NCBI RefSeq assembly: GCF_001949145.1
Contig: NW_019091458.1
Span: 146,857-210,856 of the forward strand
Source: Acanthaster planci
Lineage: Eukaryota > Echinodermata > Asteroidea > Valvatida > Acanthasteridae
DNA: 64,000 bases
Direction: 5' to 3'
Shown: piece after piece, positions 32,171-45,706 of the stretch
Layout: each line of letters begins with the position of its first letter
Numbering within the stretch: position 1 is the stretch's first letter
The notes under the pieces: model-generated
Seen by the model: only the letters and a program-made list of their open reading frames with translations
What the model was told of the DNA's origin: nothing
Database searches by the model: none
Position numbers and translations under genes: made by a program

Positions 32171-35100
32171 TACAACCAGTGGCGTACATTTGTGCCGGAG
32201 AATTGGGGGGTGGGGTGTAGATTTTTTTTATGGGAGGATGACTTGCCCGGCCATGGAAATTTGAAAAGTGGAGATACATATGACATTATATAGGGGGCGA
32301 TGTTCATGATATAGAAGTACATCTGCAATATGTATTGCTTTAATTAAATGGCATTGCAGAATCTTACATCAGAGTGGCATATTAATGTTTTGGGTTGTTT
32401 TCCCTTTTTAGTGATATAGAATACACCTTGGTCTTTGGGCAGTCTGAAAAATTTCACAATCCGCTTGAATATTTGCTCACCACAAAAAGTGTGTGTGTGG
32501 GGGGGGGAGTGATTCAATAACCCATCCCCCACCCTCAAAAAGGATGGGGGAGATTAAAGGCCTATACCCCCCCCCCCGATTTACGCCCACGATTACAACT
32601 CTGCAAAACTTAAACCTTGATGAAAGCACTTTTCCTTGACGCAGCGAGACAATGAAAGCTTCGAGGTTTTTCTGTCTTTATAGGGTACTGCTGAATTTTT
32701 CGTGGAAAAATAGTAATGGAGGCAGCTGCATTTTTATGGTAAAAATGCGATAAAATACCCGTTTACTGCAACAGTAAGGTCAGAGTCAGACACCAGAGAG
32801 GCCTTCAGAAATTTTTTTTGTTAAAATAGTACTCATGGCCTGGGAAAAAAAACTAGCGTTGTGCTCTTCACAAAGTGACCTGGAATGTATAAGTCCCAGT
32901 TCTATAACCGCGCTAGGTAAACGTGACTTGGTCGCAACTAATTGTAAATCGCCCTTTCAGAAAGCTGAAATGAATCTGCATGTCGAGTTTATGATCCACA
33001 CAATACCTACACAATCGAACTAGGGTCTTTTTGTCTGCATAAATTCACCAGAGTTTTGGACAAAGACCAGCAAGGTAAAAAAAATGGCATTGAGAGAAGT
33101 GAATGACCACTGGCGAGTGTACTTGTGTTGCACCGGCCAAGGGCAACCGTATGGGGATTTTAGCCTTGACTGGCGAGACCGGTTATTCAAAAAACAGAAA
33201 AGGAACTTCTGCTGTTAACGGTTGACAAGAATAGCTAGGTGCGATGATCTGAGATAATTCTTTTGCAGGGACAAAAATGTACAAAGTGGAACAACATTTT
33301 TATAGAAAGATTATTCTTCGTGGATCATACTCTTCCCTTACTGCAAGTCTTGATTAAAAGTACATACTTGCGATTACAGACATTTTGTACAGGATTTATT
33401 GCATGAAGCATATATCAAAGGACAACCGCGAAAGAGTTTACCCTTATTTGATGCCGAAATGATGCCAAATTTGATGTGGAAAGTGAACTAAACCCGGATA
33501 GAAAGTAACCTACAAACATAACTGAAAATTTTTTCCAGAGAAATGCTACATGTAATAGATCCGACGTTAAGAAACTCCAAACATGATACTCAATGTCACT
33601 GTGAGTCCTTACCGCTAGCACTTTTCATGCTAAGACCTACAGAGAACCAAAACTGTATTAAAAATTCAAGACCTTTCAAAATGTAAATCCTCGCTCTCTG
33701 CTGTGTTGTGTTTTTCTCTCTTTTTTTGAGTCACCGTGACGGCATTAGCATTTCAGATAAACATAAAGACAGGCATGCAGTTGCCGGCAATCCAATTAAG
33801 AATGATATCATATTGATGTACTTATCTCCCTCTCTAATTATAATAGGATGACACATCGACGTCGCTGGCCATATTTGATGAATACCGTGGAACATTCCAT
33901 TAGTACCTCTTGGGGAAGATTCACCAGAGGTAGATCGCGTGCGCTAGTGCACGGCATGGTGTCACTTCTTATGACTCACTGTTTTTCCCTAGTCGAGAAC
34001 ACAGCTCGTGTTTTGGTGCGTGTAATTAGTACACCGCTTACGATTATATTTGTAGTTGCTCTTATGAAACATGCACAGATCATTAACCATGAGGAATGTT
34101 TTAAAATGTAGTCTAGCTCATTTGATGAACATTAGTCCAGAAGCCAATCAATATGTAATAATTGAATGCGCAATAATTCAATGAGTATTTTTTTTTCAAA
34201 TAACGAGTTTGCCTCAATGTGTTTTTTTTTCAAAAATAACGAAACGAAAGCTGATTAAAACCATTTACCCAAAGTCATTAAAAGCCATTTCATTACGTAA
34301 GAGCCCTTTGGACAGAGTGCGAGGTGTTTGAAATGGGACAAATTTTCTTGCCTCTTGTTTTCAACAAAAGCTACGTATCCCATTCCTTTGTGAAAGTTAT
34401 TCTTGTGGTTTTTACCACGCGTTTTTATTTCTTTGCTGTAAGAGAATGCGTGTTTCCTAAGAAAAAAAATTGCTTCTTTGCCTTTGCTTTATGTATTTTG
34501 ATTTTTGTAAAGGTTTAACGGTAATTTATCCCCGGGTAAAAAACAAAGGATTACTTGGAAATGTTTATATTAAGCCGATGCATCGACTTCAAGAAAACAA
34601 GAAAGAAAAACTGCGAAGCTGACTTATAACGAGTCATCCACTGACTTAGCACTCGTCCCACATAGAGATACTACATGGTGTCAGCTTAACACCACGAGCA
34701 TTATTCATTGCTTATTGAGAATAAGTGTTTATCAGTGCTAGAGATGTAGGCTTACATTTGCATTTGGGCTTTGCAGAAAGGGGCATCTTTCTGATACGTG
34801 TAACTGCATTTTCTGGGAAAATCCCAGCAGCGTACAAGATGGTTGTTGATCGAATGCCGGCCTGACCCGTAGACTCATTTCTACCAGTCAGGTTCCGGTC
34901 TATTCCGGGAGAACTTAGTCACATGTCGATATCTCAACAGTCATCGGAGATTGCATTGAATATAAGGATAACAAAAAGCTGTGCGTTTACACTCTAGTTA
35001 GGACAAACGCCAAGTTTTTCTCTGTGTTAACAATATCTTTCGCTTCACAAAAATATTGATCTGTTATGTGTGCTGATTTATTCTTTTTTACTGCAGCTAG

Positions 35101-37059
35101 GAAGCCAGACTAAGAACTTTCCTGGATGTTTCAACAATTTTTCACAGTAATATAGGACGGTTTTCAATTTGGTGGGCACATTTTTATAATTTTGCATTCA
35201 GCTATGAGCAAAGCTGGGTTTGATGATATCTTACTGTGTCTTTACATCTAATCTGCTGCTGGCATTAAAGTTCACGTGTTTGACACAGTATACAATTCTT
35301 CAGTAATTGACATCTGACGCCGTCGGGAAATTAGACAGTGTATCAATGTTGACGGTAATTTCGGCATTATATACAAAAAATCACCTTAAGGTGACCTTTA
35401 CCATGACTAAACCTAGGCCTATCATTTAGATGACAGTGACTGTCTCATCTGGCAGGAGTCGGTCACGGTGTTTGAGTCCTCGATGTTGTCTCCGAATGCA
35501 AAGTGTCTCTGTCAATACGGACTGCTAAAAACAACTTATTTATGGAGGCATCACAGAATTATGTAAACGAGGTGTTATCACGTTGAAGTAAGGATGTCAT
35601 GTATTGGTCATATATGATCGAGGCAAACATCCGATCTGACACGTCTTGAGACCGCGATCGGTGGGTAAGTCTACAAAACAGCAAGGGGTCTTGAGCATTT
35701 GAACTCGTGAAAGATATTTACAAAAAAGACGTTTCTTGAATTTGAATGAAGAGTTTGCAAAAAGAAGCTAAGACAGTCGACATACATTATTGGTCGGCAC
35801 AAATTCTCCGACACAAATAACCCAAAATTGTGGTCTTTACGAATGTTCAAATCAACACACACAAAAAAAAGAAAGGAAAAGGCCACCTGATGCGAAATTT
35901 GTCATTCATTCATTCACAGCCATCTGCGCGTCACACAACGTGCAGAATGCTGTCTCTGAAGCAGGCTGACGATGGGCCTGCTCTTTATCCTCCATACACA
36001 TCGCAGGTATACACGAAGGACCGAAAATGGACTCCACTCTCACCACACTAATGAAAGATGCATAGCCAGTGTGCGATTTCCGGGGGGGGGCTCATTAATG
36101 CGGCCGGTGGTTAAACCACCGAGACAACAAGAGGAGACTGGAGGAGATGACTGAGAACAGAAAGGTAGGATAGGATGCATTCGATGGCCGAAATCCTTAC
36201 GCAAGAAGCATTGATACCTCGGGAAAGATCACGGAAAAAAGTTTTTTGAAAGTATTACATATCATATCACTTCGCTGGATTATACCGCCTCAACAATAAA
36301 CGCTATTATAATGGGATGTATCGATATTGCCATGGCACCCATGGCATGTAGATCTGGATCATCATTATAACTGTGCTGAGGGCGCCCTGCTTACATCATT
36401 GCAAGTACATTCTAGGTCCCTGCCAGTCTTCTCAAAGCAAGAGCAGACTCCACTTTTACGTGACATCTCTAATTGGAAAAGTCAGATCATGGAACAAGAT
36501 TAAACGCCAAATTAGGGGATACTTTTTACATTGGTTGATAATTTGCTCGAGGTTCTGTTCCGGGGGGGGTGGTCTGGTTAGGTTCACACCAGGAAATACT
36601 GAGAAATGCAATATCAATAAACACCGAATGAGAAATTATGGTACCAATACGTCGCTCGACTCGAAAAATAAAGAGATGCCAAATTGACATTGACGGTGTT
36701 TTATAATGCCAGCCTCCTCAGCATCATCAAGAAAGTCACAAACAGCTGTTCTGCTAATTAGAAAGCCCCACACGACTCCATGGTACAAAATGCAGGGGGT
36801 ATGTTCTCGAGTGGGTAAATTGGAAATGCGATACAGAGTCTGAACAAGGAAGGATGCCATCGTGTCTGCTATGGATTTGAGGGTGAGGATGACTTTTGCG
36901 CCAGTAAAGGGCGATTTCTTGTGCTACTTTAACCTAATTGGGAACGGAAGAATTTGTAATGCGCGTGTATTGACAGTGTAAGCAAAACTAGCAGTGAAAT
37001 AAAATTCGGGTTTTGTCGTTGGCAATTTTTTTTCTTCTGAAGTTTTATCATTTTCTTTG

Positions 37060-37288
37060 TTTGTTTGTTTGTTTGTTGGGGGTNNNNNNNNNNNNNNNNN
37101 NNNNNNNNNNNNNNNNNNNNNNNNNNNNNNNNNNNNNNNNNNNNNNNNNNNNNNNNNNNNNNNNNNNNNNNNNNNNNNNNNNNNNNNNNNNNNNNNNNNN
37201 NNNNNNNNNNNNNNNNNNNNNNNNNNNNNNNNNNNNNNNNNNNNNNNNNNNNNNNNNNNNNNNNNNNNNNNNGTTTGTTTGTTTGATT
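37060..37288. repeat. (GTTT)n microsatellite with assembly gap (189 N at 37084-37272)
   Basis: GTTTGTTTG runs border the gap on both sides, so the unread sequence is most likely an unresolved GTTT array. Open frames that appear to cross the gap are artefacts. Confidence 0.85.
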
Positions 37289-40200
37289 CTTGGTCGTTAC
37301 TTCTTTGTTAAAAGCTTCATCTAAACAATAGACAGAACGCCCGAGGGACGCAGTGAGAGAAGCAGAAATGCTATGAAGCAACTGCACGTCCACCACAGCA
37401 AAGCGGAGTATAGAGCAAATGCGGCAGTTTAGGCTCGGGTAACCGTCTGGTGAACGGTGAACGAGAAAATGTAAGATTGCTTATAGTGAAGTTAACCAGC
37501 GTAGACATTGTATTCGCCATCAAAACAAACTAGAAGAGTCGCAAATGGCAATTAAGGCACAAGGGTAGAGGAAGAACTCACCAGGTTCTGACCAATGCCT
37601 AATGTATAGTATCCGGATAAGCATCTGTTAAAAGTTGCACTATTAACAGGGGCAGCGTAATACTACTCTGCTGTCAGAGCTGTTTTTCTTCTCCATATAG
37701 CTGGTGTCGAGTGTGACTCAATAAGAATTTCGTTGCCGAGCAACCCTATCAACAAGCTCACTTACCGCCTTAAGTTGCACCTGAACCCTGCGCATATTAC
37801 AGATCTGTTGGGAGCTCAGGTATCTGATTTAGCTGTGAACGGAATTGTCTGCAGGAGTATGAAACGGAATGTGTCTTGCAGTCAAAAGAAATGCCATAAT
37901 AAAACGCAGAATGTGACTCTATGTACTGGTGCAGATGCTGTCTGGTTCAGCTATCAAGATCGGTGTAGTTCCTACCCACTTCTCGGCCTTGACTTTCCTT
38001 TTTTCACATATCAGATATACTTACCTACTTCTACTTCCCCAGCTGGTTGCAATATCTATTGCGGTATTTGTATCGAGTAAAATTCCTGCAGAAGCGTTGG
38101 TAAAGGTTTACTGAAATTGATCGGTAAACAAGGCAATATGCCATTATAAAAAAAACTTGGTTGGTCATTTTGATTTCCCATAATAGTGTTACAAGTAGTA
38201 CTCTATGAAGAACTAAAAATATCTAACCAAAATGTATCAAACCTTACGGAAGCCTATGCTTGTCCCATTTTAGTATACATTTTCAAAAAGTGAAGTATGG
38301 GAACAAAGTTGATGCAATTGGATAAACTTCATGCAGGTTCATGAAGATTTCAAAATTATAGACAAAACTAATTCACCTCTTTGACTACCTCATGGATAAT
38401 GCCCCATATTAGCCACAGAGCGCGAGAACACTTTCAGTAGATATATTATTCACATTTCACTTCTAATGTGAAAGTAGCCGAACCCACTATGTATACAATC
38501 GGGGCAATGAATAGGCGATCGAGGTCTTCCAAATGCTTGTCTTCATCACGATGACCGGGCGGGCCACTCAAGACCTTCGGTAGCCACCCATTCCCACGCA
38601 GTGATTACGGAGGTCAGACCTCGGTACCGAACCACCAAATCCCACGGTACACCCCGATCCCCCAGGCCTCTATTGTAAATAAAAAAATTGCTGTGAAAAA
38701 TGGCAAACCGAAACTGGATCCAGTCAATGTCCTGCGTTGCTACTATCTTAAAGGACACCCGTCCAAACGTGAGATGAGATGTTCTGGCTTCATGCACCAG
38801 CAGAGTCGGTGTTGTACATTACATGTACATGTACCCATGATGTACCATACCAGTGTTGCGCCAAATACACGTCGTTGAACATGGACTTTGCTTCATAACT
38901 GCATAAACTTAGAACAAGTGCACAAAGGCAGTTGAGGATTACAAAATAAATTTAACACTCCAGAGTCTCATAATGTTAGGAGAAACAAACGACCAAGTAT
39001 TTTTCAAATATATATTGTCCTTAGAACTTGATTTTTATATTACCGTGATGGCCGAAGTCATCAATTCAAGTTCAGTATCTGCCAGTAAACTTGGTACTCG
39101 AGAAGTACTTGACTTGAACACTGATACATTCTTAGGCAAGCTCTTTCCCTCAGATGGAAAGATTCCACCCAAACCGAAGCATTTTAACAGCAGTTTTTCA
39201 TTCAAATTGCTTCTTACATCTTTGAACCGGCTGAGATAAAACAGAAAGAAATAAAATTCGATCATGTACCACATAGACTAAATTCCTGAATAAACACTTG
39301 AGGAGATTTCACTGCCTTCAGGACTACAGCCAAACTCATTGAGAGTTCCCGATGATGCATAATTATGGATCAATTCTAAAACGCTATCGGTACTATGTCC
39401 AAAAAGTGTTAAATGAAGCACGCAAAGAATCGTTTCAACTGAGAAATTAACAGATTTAATTGAATGTCATTTGGTCAGCTTTCTCCTCCTTAAAAGGAAG
39501 TCACCTCTGCTGAGCTAACTTGTGTCCACCTACTCAGTTCAACGATATAAGTTCGCGATGAAAGGCCCGTTGGGACTTCTCAACGGCAGGCTGTGCAAAT
39601 GCCCTTTAAAAATGACGTAAACGAGTCTATGCGCATGCTCGTCTGTGTGCCTTTAGGCGCAGGACCGCTGCAACTGATACGGGTCACATGGCGAGAACAA
39701 CCCAAAATAAACTTCACCATCTCACCGCGGTGTAATGTCGGGGAAGAGTGACCTTGGGGGGAAACAGGCAAGTGCAAGGTCATTAACGGGACCGGCATCC
39801 GACATTATAAACAACTTACCAGGATGGCCGTTTTCCATGCCTCGTGAATCCTAGAGATGGTCAAAGAAATGAAAGAATTTTTACCACTTTCAAAACTGTA
39901 GATCGGACATGGTATGTCAGGAATGTGACCAGAATGCAAGAATGCATCACTGGCATAAATTTTGCTTCTCTTTATCATTTCTCAAAATCTGCTTTCATCA
40001 CTTTAGCATAGTTTGTTGAAATATCATGCCTTTTAGGGTAGATCTGGTTTATGCGATTTTATACTCCGGCGGATGTATTACTCATATGATTACTGCCAAG
40101 AGAACGCTTCCATTATTAGATATTTCGGTGACTGGTGCAAATCAAGTACATTGGTGAATAAACCCGTTTTCACTTCTTTTCAACTTGCTCAACCGGGCGA

Positions 40201-41147
40201 TTTCGATCGTACCGGGGGCCTACGAGACATGACACATGCTGTGAAATCCAGGCCGGATGAATTCTTGACACGTCTGTCAGACTGAACACGGTGCAAAACC
40301 CGTAGAAACTCTGCGAGTATCAAGTTCGGGGTCGATCAGTTCAAAAAAAGTGGAAGGCGGGGACCACAGTCTTTCCTCCCGGGGCAGAGTTTAGAATTCT
40401 CGCTAAGCCCGATTAAATGGTTCTGGGCAGTCAAGTGAAATGCACACCGAAAGAAATTTTCTTCTCCTCGAGACTAATAAAAAGACAGAGAGGAAAAGGG
40501 TACTTATTGCCTGGGGTTAACTGTTCAACACTTTATTTCTATTTAGAAAGGTTACTGTTATCAAACTTATCTCCTTTTCACCCAACCACGGAGGAAATAT
40601 GTTTTTATTCCTCCGTGCCTCAGCTGTACCGTAACAAAGTGATTGTTGGAAACGTACGGTGACAACTATATGAGGGGGCGTGGTATATGAAAAAAAATAA
40701 GGCTTGATTTCATTCCTGAAGAAAACGGACTGGCAATACAGAGAGGATGTTGAAATAAGTGAGGCGTCGATGGCAGGGCCTCTGTTTTTATATTTTTCTA
40801 TGCTGTCATAAGGTCCATGTTGCTCCGACCTTCATTCTCCACGAATTGACTAAAAGTAACTTATTATAACAACGAGTCACAACAGAACAGGACTGATCTG
40901 TATCCTTTCTGTGTGGGATGACTGACCTTTCCCCTTTTCCTCCCCGTTCCTGCCCCCTCCCTCTTATCTCGTTTCCCCAGGGTCCACCTCACCCCGGCCC
41001 ATATAATTATTACATTCAGGGCCTATGTCGACAATCAGGCTTGCTTCACGCAGTGTGGTCTTGACTGGCTCGTGCGTATTGACAACTACCAGACACCAGA
41101 CGTAAACAAAACCCTGGATTTATCTGAGCGAGAGTCTCACTCATTGC

Positions 41148-42018
41148 TATGGTGGCCCTGAGGGGACATAAAATTCACGGCTTGTCGCGAATATTTTTAC
41201 GACTAGACGTGAATATTTGTGCGATGTCATACATTTTCCACCACTATAATCACGAATATTTTTCCATTAGCTTGGAGGGTAGGTGCGCTAATAACAAACA
41301 TCAGATACATGGGGATAAGCGCCTGCCTGGCCTGGCCTTGAGCATTCAGTATGTACAACCATAGAGCCTTGCTCTATGGTACAACCATGGAGCTATAGCA
41401 CCATGGTTACAACGCGGTGACCATGCACGTGTACTATTGCATGGTCGTCCACGTGCGATGCCAAGTGGACAGTGAAGCTGTGCACTGAGAAAGAAACAAA
41501 GGCATTGGGAAACGACATGGCTCAGAAAAACAAGGTTTGTTTTCCACATGGCTTGTTCCACCTGTTTCCTATACAGCTAGGTCTATACAGTACTGGAAAT
41601 ACGTGGAAACACACGCACAGACAATAGACCTAGCCGTAGCTCTGGAACTGTTTCGGACAGCCTTAGAAAGCCTTTTGCGTGCCGGTTGGGCAAATATCGA
41701 ACCCTTCAATACTGAAAAAATATTCGCGACAACGTTTGCAATTTGTAAATTTATTCGTGACATGCCGCGACAAAAATCACGACGTCGCAAAAATATTTAC
41801 GACAGGTCGTGAAAATATTTAGGGCGTCGCAAAAAATATTCACGACGTCGCACAAATATGAACGACTAGTCATGAATGAATTCACGACTTCACAAAAATA
41901 TTCGCGAATAGTTGGGAATAATTTCATGCCCTCTCAAATATATTTGCGACAAGTCGTGAATAAAGGCACAAAAATTCACGACTGGTCGTGAATGCTATGT
42001 CCCTTCAGGGCCACCATA
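41148..42018. mobile_element. foldback DNA element with terminal inverted repeats (871 bp)
   Basis: The left end TATGGTGGCCCTGAGGGGAC is mirrored by the right end, whose reverse complement is TATGGTGGCCCTGAAGGGAC. Both are followed inward by ACGAATATTTTTGCGAC-like words. The 6-base CATTGC lies directly outside both ends (41142-41147 and 42019-42024), as expected for a target duplication. The right half, from about 41720, is an array of short alternating units (TCGTGAATATTT / GTCGCAAAAATATT). The middle (41350-41540) is unrelated and may be a nested insertion. There is no transposase, so it is non-autonomous; the superfamily is not determined. Confidence 0.8.
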
Positions 42019-42366
42019 CATTGCAATACACGCTGTGCAATTCACCACACGCACGCTCACATTTATAATTTGCTGAATGCGGTTTGATTTGCTACGTTTG
42101 ATTCAAAATGAATAATAAGAATGTACTGCTTATCCAGCTGTCATAGAAAGGGTCCTTACATTCTATTACTCCCCCTTTCTCGAGCTGCGAGATCAGTTTT
42201 ATGCTCTAAGTTTGAGATAAACGTAATTTGTTCTCCATCTTCATATCAAGTTCGTTGTAGTACCCCCGGTGCCCTGAGCCGGTGGCCGGGCAGAAGCGAA
42301 TGTAGTCAACTGATCTGCTCAGGAATACGAACGTGGTCAAGGCTCTGCAGTAACTGTTAAATTAAG
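42019..42366. other. non-coding spacer
   Basis: No feature recognised. Confidence 0.4.
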
Positions 42367-42545
42367 TTACCCAACCTCATCCAACCATTGGTCCATGGCG
42401 CTCTTCACCTGGTCAGTGCCTCCCTTCCTGTGACAAAACAACACGGGGTGGAGTTGAGGTGTGAGTAGAGGGTTGTCACGGGGGATGACGTTCTCATTTA
42501 GTTTTCGAAGTGTAGTTTCTCGTTTTCCACTGACACGAAGTCCGT
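42367..42545 (-). CDS. candidate terminal coding exon, unknown protein
   Basis: On the minus strand a good acceptor (TATTTTTTCCAG) at 42546-42557 is followed by a frame of about 58 codons ending in TAA at 42367. It reads GLRVSGKRETTLRKLNENVI and ends KSAMDQWLDEVG. The composition (charged, mixed, few stop-prone AT codons) looks protein-like, but I recognise no domain and find no partner exon. It could be the last exon of a host gene or a transposon piece. Confidence 0.3.
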
Positions 42546-42811
42546 CTGGAAAAAATACCCTCATTCTTTATTATTCGCAGGCCAATATTGAATTGAAAGC
42601 AAGCAATTAAGTTTATGCAGTGCTATTCAAAGAGATAAGTTATAGATTAAAGTCATGCACTACGTTCTGATGAATAATTATGGATAAAAATCATACCACC
42701 ATTTTAACCCCAATTCTGAAAGTAATACTTCGAAATCAGTACAAAATTGTGTGGCACCTTGCAGTCAAGAGTGTTGCACTGAAGTAAATGAAGTGGAGGC
42801 ATGCACAAGAG

Positions 42812-43024
42812 TACGAAAGCGTATTGCTGCCTACGCGAAAAAATATTTTATCTGGTTTAAAAATTAAACGACATAGTTATCTCGTTTAAACGGAAAAGTC
42901 TTCTCCTTTAAACGAGATTTTTACATGTATGTCGTTTAAACGATATAACTGTGCCTTTTAAACGAGATAAGTTGTTTAAACAAGATGAAATAATTTTTCG
43001 CGCTGGCAGCAATACACTTCCGTA
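42812..43024. mobile_element. foldback MITE rich in GTTTAAAC palindromes (213 bp)
   Basis: The left end TACGAAAGCGTATTGCTGCC matches the reverse complement of the right end (TACGGAAGTGTATTGCTGCC), and the arms continue with GCGAAAAAATATTTTATC. The interior has at least six TTTAAACGA / TCGTTTAAA words in both orientations. There is no coding capacity. AAGAG occurs just outside both ends but offset by a base or two, so a target duplication is only possible. Confidence 0.75.
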
Positions 43025-45502
43025 TAAGAGCGACCTCAAAAAGGTTCATGAATTTTGAAAACTTCGACAGGGGATAATCGGAAGAATAACCGGCAAACAT
43101 ATAAAGTTATATATTATTACAAAACAGCATGATAGCTACTGTGAAATTCCCGGTAAGGTCATTCTTGAAGCACGAATCAGTAAACACTCACAAGGGATCT
43201 GAAAAGTAAGCATGTTTTTTCCGTTGGAAAGGAAAAACTTAGTCAGTTTACGGCCTACGCAATTTTTTAGTTGTGGGCATCAAATCAAGTTTTTTTTTTG
43301 TTCCCGTTCGAAGAGGAAACTATAGTCAGTTTGACCAGCCCACGCTCACAGGTGTGCGTGGGAGTGCATAGTCCCAAGATACTTGGCATCAGTTTTATTG
43401 GTTGTCTCCAGAGGGTACATGACTTTGCAAGTCCTCCTCAAAACAGTACTTCATATCTTATCATTATTGGCGTCTTGAGGGTACGTCTGCCAACCCGGAC
43501 GCTATGGACCGACGGAGCAGCACCTGTGATTTGTGTACTTGGGACAAGTGGCCTTAATCATTCAACATCCCCCTACGAAAGGGTGCAATGTTTCGGCTTA
43601 TCGTCTTGTTGAACAACAGCAAAATATCAACATGTCTTTGCCAAAAAAAATACCGGATGATTAACTAGGAAGAAAAACTACTGAAAATGTTGTGTTGAAC
43701 TGTCCCGGAAAACAAACAAATTACTGAGCAACGATGAAACTGCACATATACATGTACATCACCAACATGGTTTGTGTAGCCTTCACGTATTTTACCAACA
43801 TTGTCCATTTTAATCGTCAAATCCTATTGTTCTTTTGACTTAATAAGTTGACAGGCTGTTATCAGTTCTTCACGCGAAAAGAGCACCTAATTTTTGGCAC
43901 CAATGTTCACCTAAAATCATCATGTTTGGCGTAGGTTGGGATATTGCTGTCTTTGTTTGTTTATTTATTTATTTATTTATTTATTAAAGAATAGATGTAG
44001 GCGATTGTTCCTTTAATGCACATTTGGCAGGACCAACTCGTTGCTGCCACAACCTCGAGCAAGGTTCGAAGTTTTCGGGCTCGTTACTCTTGTCTCAGCT
44101 CGATCATGACTAGACGAAATGTTAATCCAATTAGGGAGCTTGTTGACATACGTAATGACAGCATGTTGAGTGTGGTTTTTATGGCTCCTCGGTGGTTTTC
44201 CCAGAATATAGCGGTCCTCCTATATGTATGTGGTCCACTGATTGAAGAATATGTAATGTCAAGCATGTGGAAATGACAACCATCCTTTCAGAGCATTTTT
44301 TTTGTGCTCCTACTCATCGACTTTTCGAATCTTTGGGGGGAAAAAATTGTGGCAGAAAATAACTGTGCAGTGAAAAAATCTGAAAGCTTCTAATAACGTT
44401 CAGAAAGTTTGGGGTCTTCATCTTGTTTTGTAACTACAGTTTTGTAGTCCCTCCCCCACCGTTTCCAGGTTTTGATCAAAACCACTATATAAATGGAAAT
44501 TCCAGTTAATTTTACAGTCGAATCTGGACACCTGATCGCCATGCCCTGGCCTGACCCCTACGTCATTGTACAAAGTATAACTTGTACCAACAGTTACTCA
44601 AAAAAGGAAACGTCATACGTAAGACCCCTTATGATGCCTGGCAGAACGCTTGAAGCACCATTTACTCCTAATTGCAGGGTCTTGAGATAGCCTTGAGATT
44701 GCCTTAATCAATTCTTGATCCGCCCATAATTCACTTCATTACCGACGAGACTCTAATTTCAAAACGCAAAATATTTCTGATGTTTTACTGAAATGTTTGC
44801 TGCCCATAATTGAGATTCGAATGCGACTGCGCAACTTATTGAGCGGATGGACGGGATTTGGGGCACATAAAACCTACAAAACTAGTTGTCGGTATGTACT
44901 CTTTGTTTATCGGCTGTCCATTATTTTGTGGTCCCTTCTGTCTCAGTTTTTATGTCTGATAACTTGAACTGTCTGTCGGAAACATCCCTTTGAAGTACTG
45001 AGACAATTTGAAGTTGTTAGCTTTCAAAGCCGTGTTTTAAAGTAGCAACATTTACATCGTAGACAATAATGTCTACAAACGAAATGGATCTGTAACCCAG
45101 CAGCACGCTCAACAACAAATAACCCGGACGTGCATTCTTTGAATTGCTAGAATCCGCATCATTCCTCTGGAGAGCTCATTTGCAAACTGTTATGTTCATT
45201 AGTCCTGGCAATATCATTAACATTTTATCAGCGACAGCAGACAAACATGACAATTATTCCAAACGGTTATACACAGACTGTTATCCTTAATCATCTGGAT
45301 TTCTCTTTTTGCAGTTTAAAACATTATGAAAGATGTCGCTTGAAAATACAGCGTATTTCTGACGAAGCACTGTCAGAGAGATTTAAAAAATGGTGGCAAA
45401 ATCGTCGTATTTAATCCGAAGTACTTTTCGGAATGGCTTGCTTCGACATAAATGGCTGTCACCTAAACGTACGCCGCACGTCAGTTCGAACAAAGATCAT
45501 GA
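43025..45502. other. intergenic
   Basis: Apart from a (TTTA)n microsatellite at 43958-43985, no element or exon is recognised. Confidence 0.5.
43958..43985. repeat. (TTTA)n microsatellite
   Basis: About seven uninterrupted TTTA units. Confidence 0.9.
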
Positions 45503-45706
45503 TTTAGTTTAGAATCGACTCTGAATTTCCCGAGTCTACCAGGTCTAAACCTGATTGAGAACATCCTAAATAAAATCAATAGTGTATTAGCAAATCGCTG
45601 CAAGGAGGATGTACAATTTTTAACAAAAACAGTTTATCATTCACAAACAAATTCTGTGCCAAAGTCACAGTTCACAGTTAAAATTCATCACCTTATTCCG
45701 TGATGT
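45503..45706 (+). pseudogene. Tc1/mariner transposase carboxy-terminal remnant
   Basis: The frame contains LNFPSLPGLNLIENILNKI, which follows the Tc1-type transposase signature 'L-D-W-P-(S)-x-S-P-D-L-N-P-I-E-N-(L/V)-W' around the third catalytic residue. One residue is deleted, and the key D, P and W are changed. The frame then continues with a Lys-rich tail to a TGA at 45704. A stop lies directly upstream (45500-45502), so only the last third or so remains. It is dead by truncation and substitution. Confidence 0.55.

Larger units (their letters stand above)
26861..41147. other. long intergenic region without recognisable genes
   Basis: About 14 kb in which I find no exon with family motifs. 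It contains G-run 'GTGTATCCAG' repeats (28708, 32177), GACTCGAG-rich repeat DNA (32085-32170, also 28510-28570), a perfect 17-bp-arm hairpin (29941-29978), a CTCF-like motif (30733-30748), a GC-richer patch at 31200-31760 and the assembly gap. The GC-rich patch could mark a promoter, but no gene start is supported there. Confidence 0.5.

Noticed and set aside
36929-37396. Reading frames crossing the N gap
   Set aside because: The frame is kept open only by undetermined bases.
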